Positions 54,360 through 64,000 are shown, counted from the first letter of the stretch. The stretch is 64,000 bases of DNA from Aureimonas ureilytica (GCF_001475935.1 NZ_LDQA01000041.1:19333-83332); one strand, 5' to 3'. Notes: generated from the sequence alone by a model not told the origin. Translations and numbers: made by a program.

Positions 54360-55946
54360 TTACTCGGCCTTGGACAGCCAGCGCGTGCGGTGAATGTCCT
54401 TCACATTGTCCTCGAAGCCGGAGATCTTCGGGGAAACGACGTTCTTGGTGACATAGTAGTAGATCGGGATCGCCGCCGTGTCCTTCAGCGCGATGGTCTC
54501 GGCCTGCTTCAGGAGGCCGGCGCGCGCCTTGAGATCGAGCGTCGTCTGGGCCTGATCGAGCAGCTTGTCGTATTCGGCGTTCTTCCACTTGCCGTAGTTC
54601 ATCTCGATCCCGCCCTTGAGCAGGTCGAGGAAGTTGGTCGGATCGTCGTAATCGGCCAGCCAGCCTGCGCGGCCGACCTGGAACTCGCCGGCGCGCAGAT
54701 CGGCGTAGTGAACCTTCACCTCGCTGTTGACGAGTTCGACCTCGACGCCGAGCGGCTTCCACATGGAGGCGATCGCGACGGCGACGCGCTTGTGGTTCTC
54801 GTCCGTGTTGTAGCGCAGCTGGAGCTTCAGAGGCTTGGACGGGCCATAGCCTTCCGCTTCCAGAAGCTTCTTGGCTTCGGCGATCTTCTGGCCCTGCGGC
54901 ATGTCCTTCCACTCGACATAGGCCGGGCCGCCCTCGTAATTGGCGATGCCGGGCGGAACCCAGCTATAGGCGGGCAGTTCGCCGGTGCCCAGAATCTGCG
55001 GGCCGATGGCCTCGCGCACCACGGCCATGGACAGCGCCTTACGCACATTGGCGTTGTCGAGCGGCGGCTTGGAGCTGTTCAGGACGTAATAATAAAGGCC
55101 GGCGAAAGGCGTCACATGCGCCTGGCCCGGCATGTTCTCCTGCAGCCACTTGTACTGGTCGCCGGGGAACTGGGTCAGGATGTCGAACTCGCCCGCGCGA
55201 TAGCGGCGCAGGCCGGCCGGCAGGTCTTCGAGCGTGAAGAACTTGGTGCCGTCGATCTTCAGCGAGGCGGTGTCGTACCAGTTCGGATTCTTCTCGGTCA
55301 GCACGTAGCTGCCCGGCACCCATTCCACCGGCTTGTACGGGCCGTTGGTGACGATGTTGCCGACCTGCACCCAGGCATCGCCCTTGGCCTTCACCACATG
55401 CTCGGGCAGCGGATAGGCGGTGTAGTGGGTGAGCGCGCCGAGATAGAAGGGCGTCGGGTTTTCCAGCGTGATCTGAAGCGTCTTGTCGTCCAGCGCCTTG
55501 ACGCCGAGCTGGCTCATGTCGTCCAGCTTGCCCTTGTTGATCGCCTGCGCGTTCTTGATCGGGTACTGGAGATAGGCGTATTTGGCCGCGCGCTTGGGGT
55601 CCATCAGGCGCTGGAAGGCAAAGACGAAGTCCGACGCCTTGACCGGCTCGCCGTCCGACCACTTCACGCCGTCGCGCAGCTTGAACGTGTAGACGAGGCC
55701 GTCGTCCGAGACCGTCCAGCTTTCCGCCATGCCGGGGATGGGATGCGCCTTGGCGTCTTCCGTCACGAGCCCTTCGAAAATATCGCCCGCCACGCGGTTT
55801 TCCCAGTCGCCCGACATCTGCTGCGGGTCGAGCGAGGTGACGTCGCCGCCATTCTGCACGTTGAGCGTGGCGGCATGGGCCGAGCCCATGGCCATGAGAG
55901 CTGCCAGCGAAGCGGCGCCCAGAAGGGTGCGGACATGAATCGTCAA
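54360..55946 (-). CDS. oppA: Peptide ABC transporter substrate-binding protein (OppA-like)
   Basis: Periplasmic SBP_bac_5 protein of 528 aa; binds the peptide delivered to OppB-C. A TTG at 55946 is the best start: GGGGAGG lies 7 nt upstream and a signal peptide follows (VRTLLGAASLAALMAMGSAH). Recognisable parts: VTSLDPQQMSGDWENRVAGD, ESWTVSDDGLVYTFKLRDGV, KWSDGEPVKASDFVFAFQRL, FYLGALTHYTAYPLPEHVVK and NGPYKPVEWVPGSYVLTEKN, then REAIGPQILG. The 262 nt before oppB has no gene I can support. First gene of the opp operon. Confidence 0.92.
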   Translation of the reverse strand: MTIHVRTLLGAASLAALMAMGSAHAATLNVQNGGDVTSLDPQQMSGDWENRVAGDIFEGLVTEDAKAHPIPGMAESWTVSDDGLVYTFKLRDGVKWSDGEPVKASDFVFAFQRLMDPKRAAKYAYLQYPIKNAQAINKGKLDDMSQLGVKALDDKTLQITLENPTPFYLGALTHYTAYPLPEHVVKAKGDAWVQVGNIVTNGPYKPVEWVPGSYVLTEKNPNWYDTASLKIDGTKFFTLEDLPAGLRRYRAGEFDILTQFPGDQYKWLQENMPGQAHVTPFAGLYYYVLNSSKPPLDNANVRKALSMAVVREAIGPQILGTGELPAYSWVPPGIANYEGGPAYVEWKDMPQGQKIAEAKKLLEAEGYGPSKPLKLQLRYNTDENHKRVAVAIASMWKPLGVEVELVNSEVKVHYADLRAGEFQVGRAGWLADYDDPTNFLDLLKGGIEMNYGKWKNAEYDKLLDQAQTTLDLKARAGLLKQAETIALKDTAAIPIYYYVTKNVVSPKISGFEDNVKDIHRTRWLSKAE

Positions 55947-56207
55947 AGGAGAACCTCCCCGGAATGTGGCCGGCTGACGGCCTGGAAGCGGGCCTTCAAT
56001 CATATCCGATATGGCTCTGTCCAGCAGCATTATGATGACATTTTGCTCGGTCAGTAGTGCTGTCGTAATTTGAGGCACCCACTCATAAGCAACTCTAACC
56101 TTAGGGAATTTGCCTCTTCCTTTAACGAAAGCTGTCGAATTGAGCCGCCCTCCCCTGCAACCCAGCCGATCGGCTGTGCATTGGCGGCCGTAACGGGAGG
56201 CTTAACG

Positions 56208-56939
56208 ATGGGCGAACGGTTCGATCTTTATTACTGGCCGCAAATCCAAGGACGCGGCGAATTTCCACGCCTCGTTCTGGAAGCGGCCGAGGCCGATTAT
56301 CGCGATGTCGCGCGCTTGGCAGACGCCGAAGGCGGCGGGGTTGCGGCGATGATGCGGCTGATGGAAAAGGCCGAGCGACGGCCCTTCGCGCCGCCCTTTC
56401 TGATCCACGGAAATCGTCTCGTGTCGCAGGCGGCCGAAATCAGCAGCTATTGCGCCGAGGAGCTGGGGCTCGCGCCGCAGGACGAGAGCGACCGGCTCTT
56501 CGCGCGCTCGATCGCCCTCACCACGGCCGATCTCGTGGCGGAGGCGCACGACACGCATCACCCGATCGGCGTCGGCCTCTACTACGAGGACCAGACCCTC
56601 GAAGCTCGGCGGCGCTCTCAGGAGTTTCGCGAAGAGCGTATCCCCAAATTTCTCGGCTGGTTCGAGAGCATTGCCGCCGGCAATCCCCAGCGTTCCGGCT
56701 GGCTCGTGGGCGAGCGCATGAGCCACGCCGATCTCGGCCTGTTTCAGGTGCTGGAAGGGCTGCGCTATGCCCTCCCCCGGCGGATGGTGAACATCGAGAG
56801 CCGCTACCGGCACATTTGGGACATCCGAAACCGGGTCGCGCAGCATCCCCCCGTCGCACGCTATCTCACGAGTTCCCGGCGCATCCCGTTCAACGAGAAC
56901 GGCATTTTCCGTCGCTATCCCGAACTCGATGCGGACTGA
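56208..56939 (+). CDS. Glutathione S-transferase
   Basis: Glutathione transferase-like protein of 243 aa. The N-terminal thioredoxin-like domain begins YYWPQIQGRGEFPRLVLEAA, a sigma/alpha-like GR-E motif, with FAPPFLIHGNRLVSQAAEIS holding the cis-Pro and the Ser-binding region. The C-terminal helical domain has LVGERMSHADLGLFQVLEGL, the usual N-capping motif. GGGAGG lies 7 nt before the ATG. Substrate unknown; divergent from oppA. Confidence 0.9.
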   Translation: MGERFDLYYWPQIQGRGEFPRLVLEAAEADYRDVARLADAEGGGVAAMMRLMEKAERRPFAPPFLIHGNRLVSQAAEISSYCAEELGLAPQDESDRLFARSIALTTADLVAEAHDTHHPIGVGLYYEDQTLEARRRSQEFREERIPKFLGWFESIAAGNPQRSGWLVGERMSHADLGLFQVLEGLRYALPRRMVNIESRYRHIWDIRNRVAQHPPVARYLTSSRRIPFNENGIFRRYPELDAD

Positions 56940-57045
56940 CTGGCCGGCCGTCGCTCGACCATGCCGACATCGCCTGGCCCGAGCGAGCCATCTGGTGCCC
57001 AGCCATGGCGGTCAAAGTCGCAGGCGCAGCTGGCCGCGACCGTTT

Positions 57046-57201
57046 CCAAGCGCAGGGCGGCTCGTCGCGCCGCATTGCGGCCAGAGCGTCTGATGTCGGG
57101 CCGATCGCGGCCAGTTCCGCGATCGACAGGGCGTTTTGCCTGACACTCGTGCGGATGCGAAGGAGCGCGTCCGCATCGCCCGCCCTCGCCGCGCGAAAGA
57201 C
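57046..57201 (-). pseudogene. Remnant of a GNAT acetyltransferase
   Basis: After the lytic transglycosylase stop, one minus-strand frame reads VFRAARAGDADALLRIRTSV, RQNALSIAELAAIGPTSDAL and AAMRRDEPPCAW. This matches the first third of GNAT acetyltransferases (RxARPxDAxALLxIRxxVRxNxLS pattern ending DEPPCAW). No start codon precedes it and the acetyl-CoA site is absent; after the Trp all frames become unlike GNAT. A 5'-end and 3'-end truncated fragment is the likely explanation. Confidence 0.5.
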
Positions 57202-57217
57202 GGGCGACAGGCCGACT

Positions 57218-58051
57218 TCAGTTCGCGAGCTTGGAGGCGAAGAGCGCGAGGCCCTGCTGGTAGACCACGGCGCGGTTCCAGTCTTCCAGACGCGCGAAGT
57301 TCGGCTCGCCCGGATTGTAGCCCGCGCCCGGGATCCAGCCGTGCTGCTTGAGGAAATTGGCGGTGGAGGCCAGAACGTCCGCCTTGGAGCGGATGAGATC
57401 GCGCCGGCCGTCGCCGTCGAAGTCCACGGCATAGCGCAGGTAGTTCTTGGCCAGGAACTGCGTCTGGCCGATCTCGCCGGCCCAGGCACCCTTCATGTCG
57501 GACGCCTTCTTGTCGCCCCGCTCGACGATCTGAAGCGCGGCCAGGAGTTCTTCCGTGAAGAAGTCCGAGCGGCGGCAGTCGTAGGACAGGGTCGCGAGCG
57601 AGCGGAAGATGTTCATGTTGCCGGAATTGGCGCCGAAGCCCGTTTCCATGCCCCAGATCGCGACGAGGATTTCCTTCTGGACGCCGAAGCGCTGCTCGAT
57701 CCGATTCAGGAGATCGCGGTTCTGCGCGATGATGCCCTTGCCCTTCTTGACGAAGGACGAGGGTGCGCGGCGCTCCATGAACTGGTCCAGCGAGAGTTTG
57801 AAGCTCTTCTGATTGCGATCGAGGCCGATGACCTTGCTGTCATAGGTGACGCCGCCGAGCGCGGTCTGGAGCGTGTTCTGCGAAATGCCTTGCGAGGCGG
57901 CCTGACGCTTGAAGCTTTCGAGCCAGGTCGGAAAGCCGCCGGGGCCGTTGCCGCAGGCCTGCGCGAAAGCGGGCGAGGCCGAAAGGAGAACGGCGGCACC
58001 AAGCGCCGCGGCTTTCAGTGTGTGGAGGACGCGCAAAATGGCTGTTCCCAT
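57218..58051 (-). CDS. Lytic murein transglycosylase (MltB-like)
   Basis: Periplasmic peptidoglycan lytic transglycosylase of 277 aa with SLT_2 fold. Signal peptide at residues 1-28 (ending AFA). Conserved parts: NGPGGFPTWLESFKRQAASQ, DRNQKSFKLSLDQFMERRAP, the catalytic Glu in ILVAIWGMETGFGANSGNMN, and KGAWAGEIGQTQFLAKNYLR. The C-terminal peptidoglycan-binding domain of longer MltB proteins is not present. Starts with ATG 58051; the upstream reading to 58156 is rejected as it would break the signal peptide. Divergent from the heme monooxygenase gene. Confidence 0.92.
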   Translation of the reverse strand: MGTAILRVLHTLKAAALGAAVLLSASPAFAQACGNGPGGFPTWLESFKRQAASQGISQNTLQTALGGVTYDSKVIGLDRNQKSFKLSLDQFMERRAPSSFVKKGKGIIAQNRDLLNRIEQRFGVQKEILVAIWGMETGFGANSGNMNIFRSLATLSYDCRRSDFFTEELLAALQIVERGDKKASDMKGAWAGEIGQTQFLAKNYLRYAVDFDGDGRRDLIRSKADVLASTANFLKQHGWIPGAGYNPGEPNFARLEDWNRAVVYQQGLALFASKLAN

Positions 58052-58292
58052 ATCTAGTGTTCGCTCGCGAGCGCCGCAAAAGGCCCGGCCATCCCACGAA
58101 CAAGGGGCAGCCATGGGCGCTCGCATAAGGTCGTCAGTCCGCCTCATAAAGGACATGGAAAGGTTTGCGTAGGGTTATCGAAGTTTTGCCGGTCCTCACG
58201 TTCGCGCGAGGATGGGGCAGGAACCGACGCGGACTTGGGGCCACGGGTGGTCTGCCCTATGTGAGACCCGCAGCACCAGCCGGAGCCAAACG

Positions 58293-58619
58293 ATGTATAT
58301 CGCCATGAACCGCTTCAAGGTCATCAAGGACGCGGCGGAGGATTTCGAGACGCTGTGGAAGAACCGGGAATCGCATCTGAACGAGGTGCCCGGCTTCGTC
58401 GAATTCCACCTCCTGAAAGGCCCGGAGCGGGAGGATCATCACCTGTATTCCTCCCACACCATCTGGGCGAGCCGGGACGATTTCGAAGGCTGGACGCGCT
58501 CGGAGGCCTTTCGTGCCTCGCATCGCGGCGCGGGCGGCACCAAGCCGCTTTATCTCGGCCATCCCGAATTCGAGGGCTTCGAGGTGATCCAGACCATCAG
58601 CCGCGAGGAAGCCGCCTGA
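58293..58619 (+). CDS. HmuQ/IsdG-type heme-degrading monooxygenase
   Basis: A 108-aa antibiotic-biosynthesis-monooxygenase (dimeric ferredoxin-like) fold protein of the HmuQ type, which opens heme and frees iron. N-terminal MYIAMNRFKV carries the Asn of the active site (residue 6), GFVEFHLLKGP follows, and DDFEGWTRSEAFRASHRGAG has Trp 67 and heme-ligand His 77, matching the spacing of the IsdG Asn-Trp-His set. C-terminal LGHPEFEGFEV is typical of HmuQ. No heme receptor, HmuS or transporter gene lies nearby. Start at ATG 58293. Confidence 0.85.
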   Translation: MYIAMNRFKVIKDAAEDFETLWKNRESHLNEVPGFVEFHLLKGPEREDHHLYSSHTIWASRDDFEGWTRSEAFRASHRGAGGTKPLYLGHPEFEGFEVIQTISREEAA

Positions 58620-58673
58620 CCCACGGGCCGGCCGCTTTCCGGCTGCGGGCGGTGTGTCCGATCTGGACGCATC

Positions 58674-58709
58674 GCGTCAGCCTTTATATCTGACGCTTAC
58701 TTCTGACGC
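58674..58709. promoter_or_regulatory. Inverted/direct repeat upstream of the MFS gene
   Basis: GCGTCAG (58674-58680) and CTGACGC (58690-58696) form an inverted repeat with a 9-nt AT-rich centre, and CTGACGC recurs at 58703-58709. A 10-bp CCACGGGCCG repeat lies at 58621 and 58711. Likely operator for the efflux gene 53 nt downstream. Confidence 0.5.
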
Positions 58710-58761
58710 CCCACGGGCCGCGACGCGACCCGCGAGGTCAAACCTTCGCGGATCATTCCCC

Positions 58762-60153
58762 ATGCAGCCAGCCGACGGACTTCCCCAACCCCAGCGCTCG
58801 CTCGCCTTCGCGACCGTGGCGCTGACGCTCTTCGTGGGCGTGCTCGACGGAGCGATCGCCAATATCGCGCTGCCGCCCATCACCAGCGATTTCGGCATCC
58901 AGCCGGCCGATGCGGTGTGGATCGTCAATGCCTACCAGCTCGCCGTCACCATGGTGCTCCTGCCGCTGGCCAAGCTCGGCGAGATCATCGGCTACAAGCG
59001 CGTCTACCTCAGTGGGCTGGCGCTATTCACCGTCTCCTCGCTGCTTTGCGCGGTGTCGAACTCGCTCGACCTGCTGATCGCCGCGCGCGCCGTGCAGGGC
59101 CTTGGGGCGGCCGGCATCATGTCCGTCAATATCGCGCTGGTGCGCTTCATCTTTCCGCGCGCCATGCTGGGCGGGGCGGTCGGCAATGTCGCGGTCATTG
59201 TCGGCGTCGCCTCCGCGACGGGGCCGACCATCGCCGGGCTGATCCTCGCCGTTGCGCCCTGGCAGGCGCTGTTTCTAGTGAATGTGCCGATCGGCCTCGT
59301 GGCGCTTCTGGTGGGCGCGCGCACGCTGCCCGCCACGCCCCTGTCGGGCGAGCGCTTCGACCTGCGCAGCACGCTGCTTAGCGCCGCGACCTTCGGCCTC
59401 GTGATTTCGGGCGTCAACGCGCTCGGCCATTCGGAAGGGCCACTGCTGGCGCTGGCGCTGATCGGGGCCGGCATCCTCGTCGGCATCGTCTTCACGCGCA
59501 CGCAGCTTTCGCTGCCCGCGCCCATGCTGCCGATCGACCTCCTGCGCCGTCCCATCTTCGCGCTATCGGCCACGACCTCGATCCTGTCCTTCGCCGCGCA
59601 GATGCTGGCCTTCGTCGCCCTGCCCTTCTTCCTGCACGACACGCTCGGGCGCAGCGCGTCCGAAACCGGCCTTCTGATGACGCCCTGGCCGATCACGACA
59701 GCGCTCGCCGCCTTCGTCTCGGGCCGGCTGGCGGATCGGATGCGCGAGCCCGGCCGCCTTTCCGCGCTGGGCCTTGCCATCTTCGCCTTGGGCCTCCTGT
59801 CGCTGACGCTGCTGCCCGCCAATCCGAGCAATCTCGATCTGATCTGGCGTCTGGCGCTGGCCGGGCTCGGCTTCGGCCTGTTCCAGTCGCCCAACAACAA
59901 GATCCTGATTTCCAGCGCGCCGCGCGAGCGCTCCGGGGGCGCGAGCGGTATTCAGGCGACCGCGCGTCTCGTCGGCCAGTCCATGGGCGTCGCGTTGCTG
60001 GCGGTGATCTTCGGTCTCGTGCCCGATCATGCGATCGGCGCGGCGCTCGGCTGCGCCACCGGCCTTGCCGCGCTCGGCATCATGCCCAGCGCCCTGCGCC
60101 GGGTGGAGCGCGACGGCGAGCCCTCCGGCGCGGTGGGACGCCCGGCGGAATGA
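58762..60153 (+). CDS. MFS transporter (DHA2-type drug efflux)
   Basis: Inner-membrane proton antiporter of 463 aa with about 14 membrane helices, DHA2 type. N-terminal signature LFVGVLDGAIANIALPPITS (the LDxTIVNVALP motif C region), VNAYQLAVTMVLLPLAKLGE (loop 2-3), QGLGAAGIMSVNIALVR (motif C-like), and a later SGRLADRMREPGRLSALGLA. It would export drugs or metabolites. The ATG at 58762 has no strong RBS, but the family N-terminus begins there. A perfect hairpin terminator follows. Confidence 0.92.
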   Translation: MQPADGLPQPQRSLAFATVALTLFVGVLDGAIANIALPPITSDFGIQPADAVWIVNAYQLAVTMVLLPLAKLGEIIGYKRVYLSGLALFTVSSLLCAVSNSLDLLIAARAVQGLGAAGIMSVNIALVRFIFPRAMLGGAVGNVAVIVGVASATGPTIAGLILAVAPWQALFLVNVPIGLVALLVGARTLPATPLSGERFDLRSTLLSAATFGLVISGVNALGHSEGPLLALALIGAGILVGIVFTRTQLSLPAPMLPIDLLRRPIFALSATTSILSFAAQMLAFVALPFFLHDTLGRSASETGLLMTPWPITTALAAFVSGRLADRMREPGRLSALGLAIFALGLLSLTLLPANPSNLDLIWRLALAGLGFGLFQSPNNKILISSAPRERSGGASGIQATARLVGQSMGVALLAVIFGLVPDHAIGAALGCATGLAALGIMPSALRRVERDGEPSGAVGRPAE

Positions 60154-60158
60154 AACAA

Positions 60159-60199
60159 AGGCCAGCCGAAGCGGACAGGCTTCGGCTGGCCCATTTTTT
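60159..60199 (+). terminator. Strong hairpin terminator after the MFS gene
   Basis: GGCCAGCCGAAGC pairs with GCTTCGGCTGGCC around a short loop, followed by CATTTTTT. It may also stop sqdB on the other strand. Confidence 0.92.
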
Positions 60200-60263
60200 G
60201 TAACAAGGGTCGAATTGCCGACCCGCTCAGCGTCGCCGGAAATCCCCCCGAGGGTCTGCCGGC

Positions 60264-61442
<1,179 letters not shown>

Positions 61443-61565
61443 GACCGGAACACCTCGAACATTTCTCCCGGATGCGTCTTGACGCTAGTATCTGGCGCAA
61501 GGTCTAGCATTGCGTAGGTCCGGCAGGAATCGGACCGGCATTTTCTCAGGCCGAAAGAGCGCGAC

Positions 61566-62612
61566 ATGCGTATTCTGATAGCTTCTGATGCAGCCCCCCC
61601 TCAAATCAATGGCGTGGTCCGCGTGCTCGACACGACGGCCGAATGGCTGAGGCGCTTCGGCCACGAGGTTCGGATGGTCACGCCCTCCGACTTCTCCGCC
61701 AGCCTGCCGGCCCCCGGCTATCCCGAAGTGCGCCTCGCCATGACGCTCGGCCGCCGCCTCGGCCGGATCATCGAGGACTTCCAGCCCGACACGATCCATA
61801 TTCCGGTGGAAGGCACGATCGGCCTGGCCGCGCGCCATTATTGCCGCCGGCGCGGCATTCCCTTCACCACATCCTTCCACACGCGCTTCGGGGATTATTT
61901 CGAGAAGCGGATCGGCGTCGGCTCGCCGCTCGCCTACGGATTCCAGCGCTGGTTCCACAATGGCGGCAACGGCATCATGGTGCAGACCGAGACGCTGGAG
62001 CACGAACTCGCCGAGCGCGGATACAACAACATCCGCCGCTGGGGCCGCGCGGTGGATACCGACCTCTTCACCCCTTGCCGCGAGGAACCGGGCTTCGACC
62101 CGGATTTTTTGTCCCTGCCGCGCCCGATCTTTCTCTATCTCGGCCGCATCTCGCCGGAAAAGAATCTCGACGCCTTCCTGACGCTCGACCTGCCGGGCTC
62201 CAAGGTTCTGGTGGGCGACGGGCCATCGCTGGACGGGCTGAAAAGCCGCTACCCGCAGGCGCATTTCCTGGGCCGGCGAACGGGCCGGGCGCTCGCCGAA
62301 CATTTCTCGGCGGCCGACGTTTTCGTCTTCCCTTCGCGTTTCGAGACCTTCGGCCTCGTGGTTCTGGAATCGCTCGCCTGCGGCACCCCGGTGGCCGCCC
62401 TCCCCGTTCCCGGCCCGATGGACATCGTGGGCGGCACGCCCCATGCGGTCCTGTCGGAAGACCTGCGCTCGGCCGCGCTCCAAGCCTTGGACATCGACCG
62501 CGCCGGCTGCCGCCGCCATGCCGAGACCTATAGCTGGGAGCGCTGCTCGCGCGAGTTCGAAAGCAATCTCGTGCCCATCCCACCTTCCGTCTGGCAGAAG
62601 ATGGCGGCTTGA
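61566..62612 (+). CDS. GT4-family glycosyltransferase
   Basis: Cytosolic or peripheral GT-B glycosyltransferase of 348 aa. N-terminal ASDAAPPQINGVVRVLDTTA, PDTIHIPVEGTIGLAARHYC and FTTSFHTRFGDYFEKRIGVG; C-terminal YLGRISPEKNLDAFL and the donor site FVFPSRFETFGLVVLESLAC (E-x7-E). This is the MgtA/SqdX-like GT4 group often annotated as GDP-mannose-dependent mannosyltransferase. As a neighbour of sqdB it is a candidate to transfer sulfoquinovose to diacylglycerol; not proved. A hairpin follows the stop. Confidence 0.85.
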   Translation: MRILIASDAAPPQINGVVRVLDTTAEWLRRFGHEVRMVTPSDFSASLPAPGYPEVRLAMTLGRRLGRIIEDFQPDTIHIPVEGTIGLAARHYCRRRGIPFTTSFHTRFGDYFEKRIGVGSPLAYGFQRWFHNGGNGIMVQTETLEHELAERGYNNIRRWGRAVDTDLFTPCREEPGFDPDFLSLPRPIFLYLGRISPEKNLDAFLTLDLPGSKVLVGDGPSLDGLKSRYPQAHFLGRRTGRALAEHFSAADVFVFPSRFETFGLVVLESLACGTPVAALPVPGPMDIVGGTPHAVLSEDLRSAALQALDIDRAGCRRHAETYSWERCSREFESNLVPIPPSVWQKMAA

Positions 62613-62625
62613 GGGGAACACTGAC

Positions 62626-62654
62626 GAGGCCCGCCTTTGCTTGAGGGCGGGCCT
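62626..62654 (+). terminator. Possible hairpin terminator after the GT4 gene
   Basis: GAGGCCCGCC pairs with GGGCGGGCCTC around TTTGCTTGA. No T-run follows, so it may be a weak or Rho-assisted terminator. Confidence 0.4.
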
Positions 62655-62770
62655 CACGCATCCATTCCGTTTTCGCGCCGCACAAGCCAAGGTCGAAGGA
62701 AACGCTTGGCCCGTGCCGTTATTTTCGCCATGATCAAACCCATAGCATGGCGAAACGGGAGGATTCTTTC

Positions 62771-63844
62771 ATGTCACGACTGCCGTTCGGTCGCGCCACG
62801 CCTTGCGAAACGCCCTCGCTCAAGGTCGGCTTTCTTCTGGCGCATCAGTTCACGATCTCGGCCCTGTCGTTGTTCATGGACGCGCTGCGGCTTGCCGCCG
62901 ACGAAGGCGACCGATCCCGCCCGATTCGCTGCTCCTGGAGCGTGATGGCGGCCCGGCCCGAGCCGATCCGCTCGTCCTGTGGCGTCACGGTCTCGCGCAC
63001 CGCGCCGCTCACAGACCCCAAACAGTTCGATTATATCGTCGTGGTGGGTGGCCTGCTCCATTCGGGAGAGCAGATGGACGATGCCTCCATCGCCTATCTG
63101 CGCGCGGCCGCCAGCGCCGGCGTGCCGCTGGTGGGCGTGTGCACCGGCTCCTTCGTGCTGGCGCGCGCGGGGCTGATGCGCGGGCGGCGCTGTTGCATTT
63201 CCTGGTATCACCATGCCGATTTCGAGGCCGAGTTTCCCGACATCAAGCCGGAAGCCGACCAGCTCTTCATGGTGGACCGCGACCGCATCACCTGCGCGGG
63301 GGGCTCGGGCGTCGCCGATCTGGCAGCCTTCCTGATCGAGCGCCATGTCGGCGCCTCCGCCGCGCAGAAGAGCCTGCATGTGCTCCAGCTCCAGAACCGC
63401 CGCCAGGGCAGCGACGCTCAGCCTCATGCGGCCACCGGCACGGCGGGCGGCGACGACCGGGTGCGGCGCGCCATTCTCCTGATGGAGCAGCATGTGGCCG
63501 AGCCCTTATCGGTCGAGACGATCGCGCATCGGCTGCAATTGTCCTCGCGCCAGTTGGAACGCCTGTTTCAGGACACGCTGTCCGTCAGCCCGGCCGTTGC
63601 CTATCGTCAGTTGCGCCTCGGTTATGCCAAGCGCCTGCTTCAGACGACGCGCAAGAGTGTCACCGATATCGCCATCGAGGCCGGTTTCTGCGACGGCGCG
63701 CATTTCGCCCGGCAGTTTCGCGCGCATTTTGGCATTGCCCCGCGCGATCTACGCGCGCCCGAGTCCGTCGTGCTGGAAATGACGCCGCAGGCGTCGGTTC
63801 GGTCTGCCTGTGATGCGAGCATGGCCCAAGAAACCGTCATGTAG
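62771..63844 (+). CDS. GlxA-type AraC-family transcriptional regulator
   Basis: Regulator of 357 aa with two domains. Residues 15-195 are a DJ-1/PfpI (glutamine amidotransferase-like) sensor: KVGFLLAHQFTISALSLFMD, FDYIVVVGGLLHSGEQMDD and the elbow GVCTGSFVLARAGL with Cys. Residues 225-330 are an AraC/XylS helix-turn-helix pair: ETIAHRLQLSSRQLERLFQD, and SVTDIAIEAGFCDGAHFARQ with FRAHFGIAPRDLR. GlxA-type proteins regulate choline, carnitine, arginine or amine catabolism. The ATG at 62771 has GGGAGG 8 nt upstream; ATG 62747 is less likely. Confidence 0.92.
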   Translation: MSRLPFGRATPCETPSLKVGFLLAHQFTISALSLFMDALRLAADEGDRSRPIRCSWSVMAARPEPIRSSCGVTVSRTAPLTDPKQFDYIVVVGGLLHSGEQMDDASIAYLRAAASAGVPLVGVCTGSFVLARAGLMRGRRCCISWYHHADFEAEFPDIKPEADQLFMVDRDRITCAGGSGVADLAAFLIERHVGASAAQKSLHVLQLQNRRQGSDAQPHAATGTAGGDDRVRRAILLMEQHVAEPLSVETIAHRLQLSSRQLERLFQDTLSVSPAVAYRQLRLGYAKRLLQTTRKSVTDIAIEAGFCDGAHFARQFRAHFGIAPRDLRAPESVVLEMTPQASVRSACDASMAQETVM

Positions 63845-64000
63845 AAAGACGCCGTGTCGCCTTCCTACAAGACGATGTCCGAATTCGCATCGTCACAAGG
63901 TTAAGCTACGGTCACGATCCCTTATCGCCTTTTTGGAGCGGCTCCAGATTGACGAGCCCTTGCTGCGATGGAGGATGGTTCGATCACGCCCCCCCCCGCC

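Overview
The window is GC-rich (roughly two thirds G+C by eye), densely coded DNA. It looks like an alphaproteobacterial chromosome of the order Hyphomicrobiales (Rhizobiales). The pointers are a GapR/DUF2312 nucleoid protein, an FrcBCA-type sugar ABC system with a ROK repressor, an Omp25/Omp31-type porin, UDP-sulfoquinovose synthase, a DUF29 protein, an HmuQ-type heme monooxygenase and an urease cluster carrying ureJ. A kinase and a fused aldolase of the methanofuran/tetrahydromethanopterin (H4MPT) type suggest a lineage with archaeal-type C1 cofactors, such as Methylobacterium or Aurantimonadaceae relatives. That placement is inference. No rRNA, tRNA, CRISPR array, integrase or transposase was found.

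1-18.4 kb, almost all on the minus strand, is a nitrogen and cofactor block. From right to left it holds nicotinate phosphoribosyltransferase, ferredoxin-NADP reductase, a kynurenine segment (formamidase-like hydrolase, a stand-alone Lrp/AsnC effector domain, kynureninase), an MfnB-like/FolB fusion, an MfnE-like kinase, and ureD, ureA, ureJ, ureB. Three plus-strand genes (two secreted proteins and a diguanylate cyclase) come next. After them follow ureC, a DUF29 gene, ureE, ureF, ureG and 8-oxoguanine deaminase. The urease genes are therefore complete but split in two. 8-oxoguanine deaminase shares an ATGA junction with ureG, and a purine permease lies near 18.6 kb, so the region links purine catabolism to urea hydrolysis.

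18.5-34.2 kb is mainly plus strand: NCS2 permease, M23-type secreted protein, gamma-glutamyltransferase, YihY/BrkB membrane protein, an ADH-SDR-DUF1810 operon, a ROK-type kinase whose two lobes are in reversed order, GapR, bestrophin, an outer-membrane porin, and a membrane GGDEF-EAL protein. Several proteins of 39-59 aa with good start signals lie in the gaps.

34.2-45 kb holds a four-copy tandem repeat, a transporter-like/thioesterase fusion, a CueR-type regulator, an L,D-transpeptidase lipoprotein, a ceramidase-like protein, YqaA, malate synthase G (its ribosome binding site lies inside a perfect inverted repeat), a 5'-nucleotidase, and the QmcA/NfeD pair.

45-56 kb is transport: a ROK repressor divergent from frcBCA across a 39-bp palindrome, a DUF1902/HicA module whose toxin frame is broken by TAG, and a complete oligopeptide/dipeptide ABC operon (oppA-B-C-D-F on the minus strand).

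56-64 kb holds a glutathione transferase, a GNAT remnant, a lytic transglycosylase, an IsdG/HmuQ-type heme monooxygenase, a DHA2 efflux pump, sqdB divergent from a GT4 glycosyltransferase, and a GlxA-type AraC regulator. Nothing is seen in the last 156 bases.
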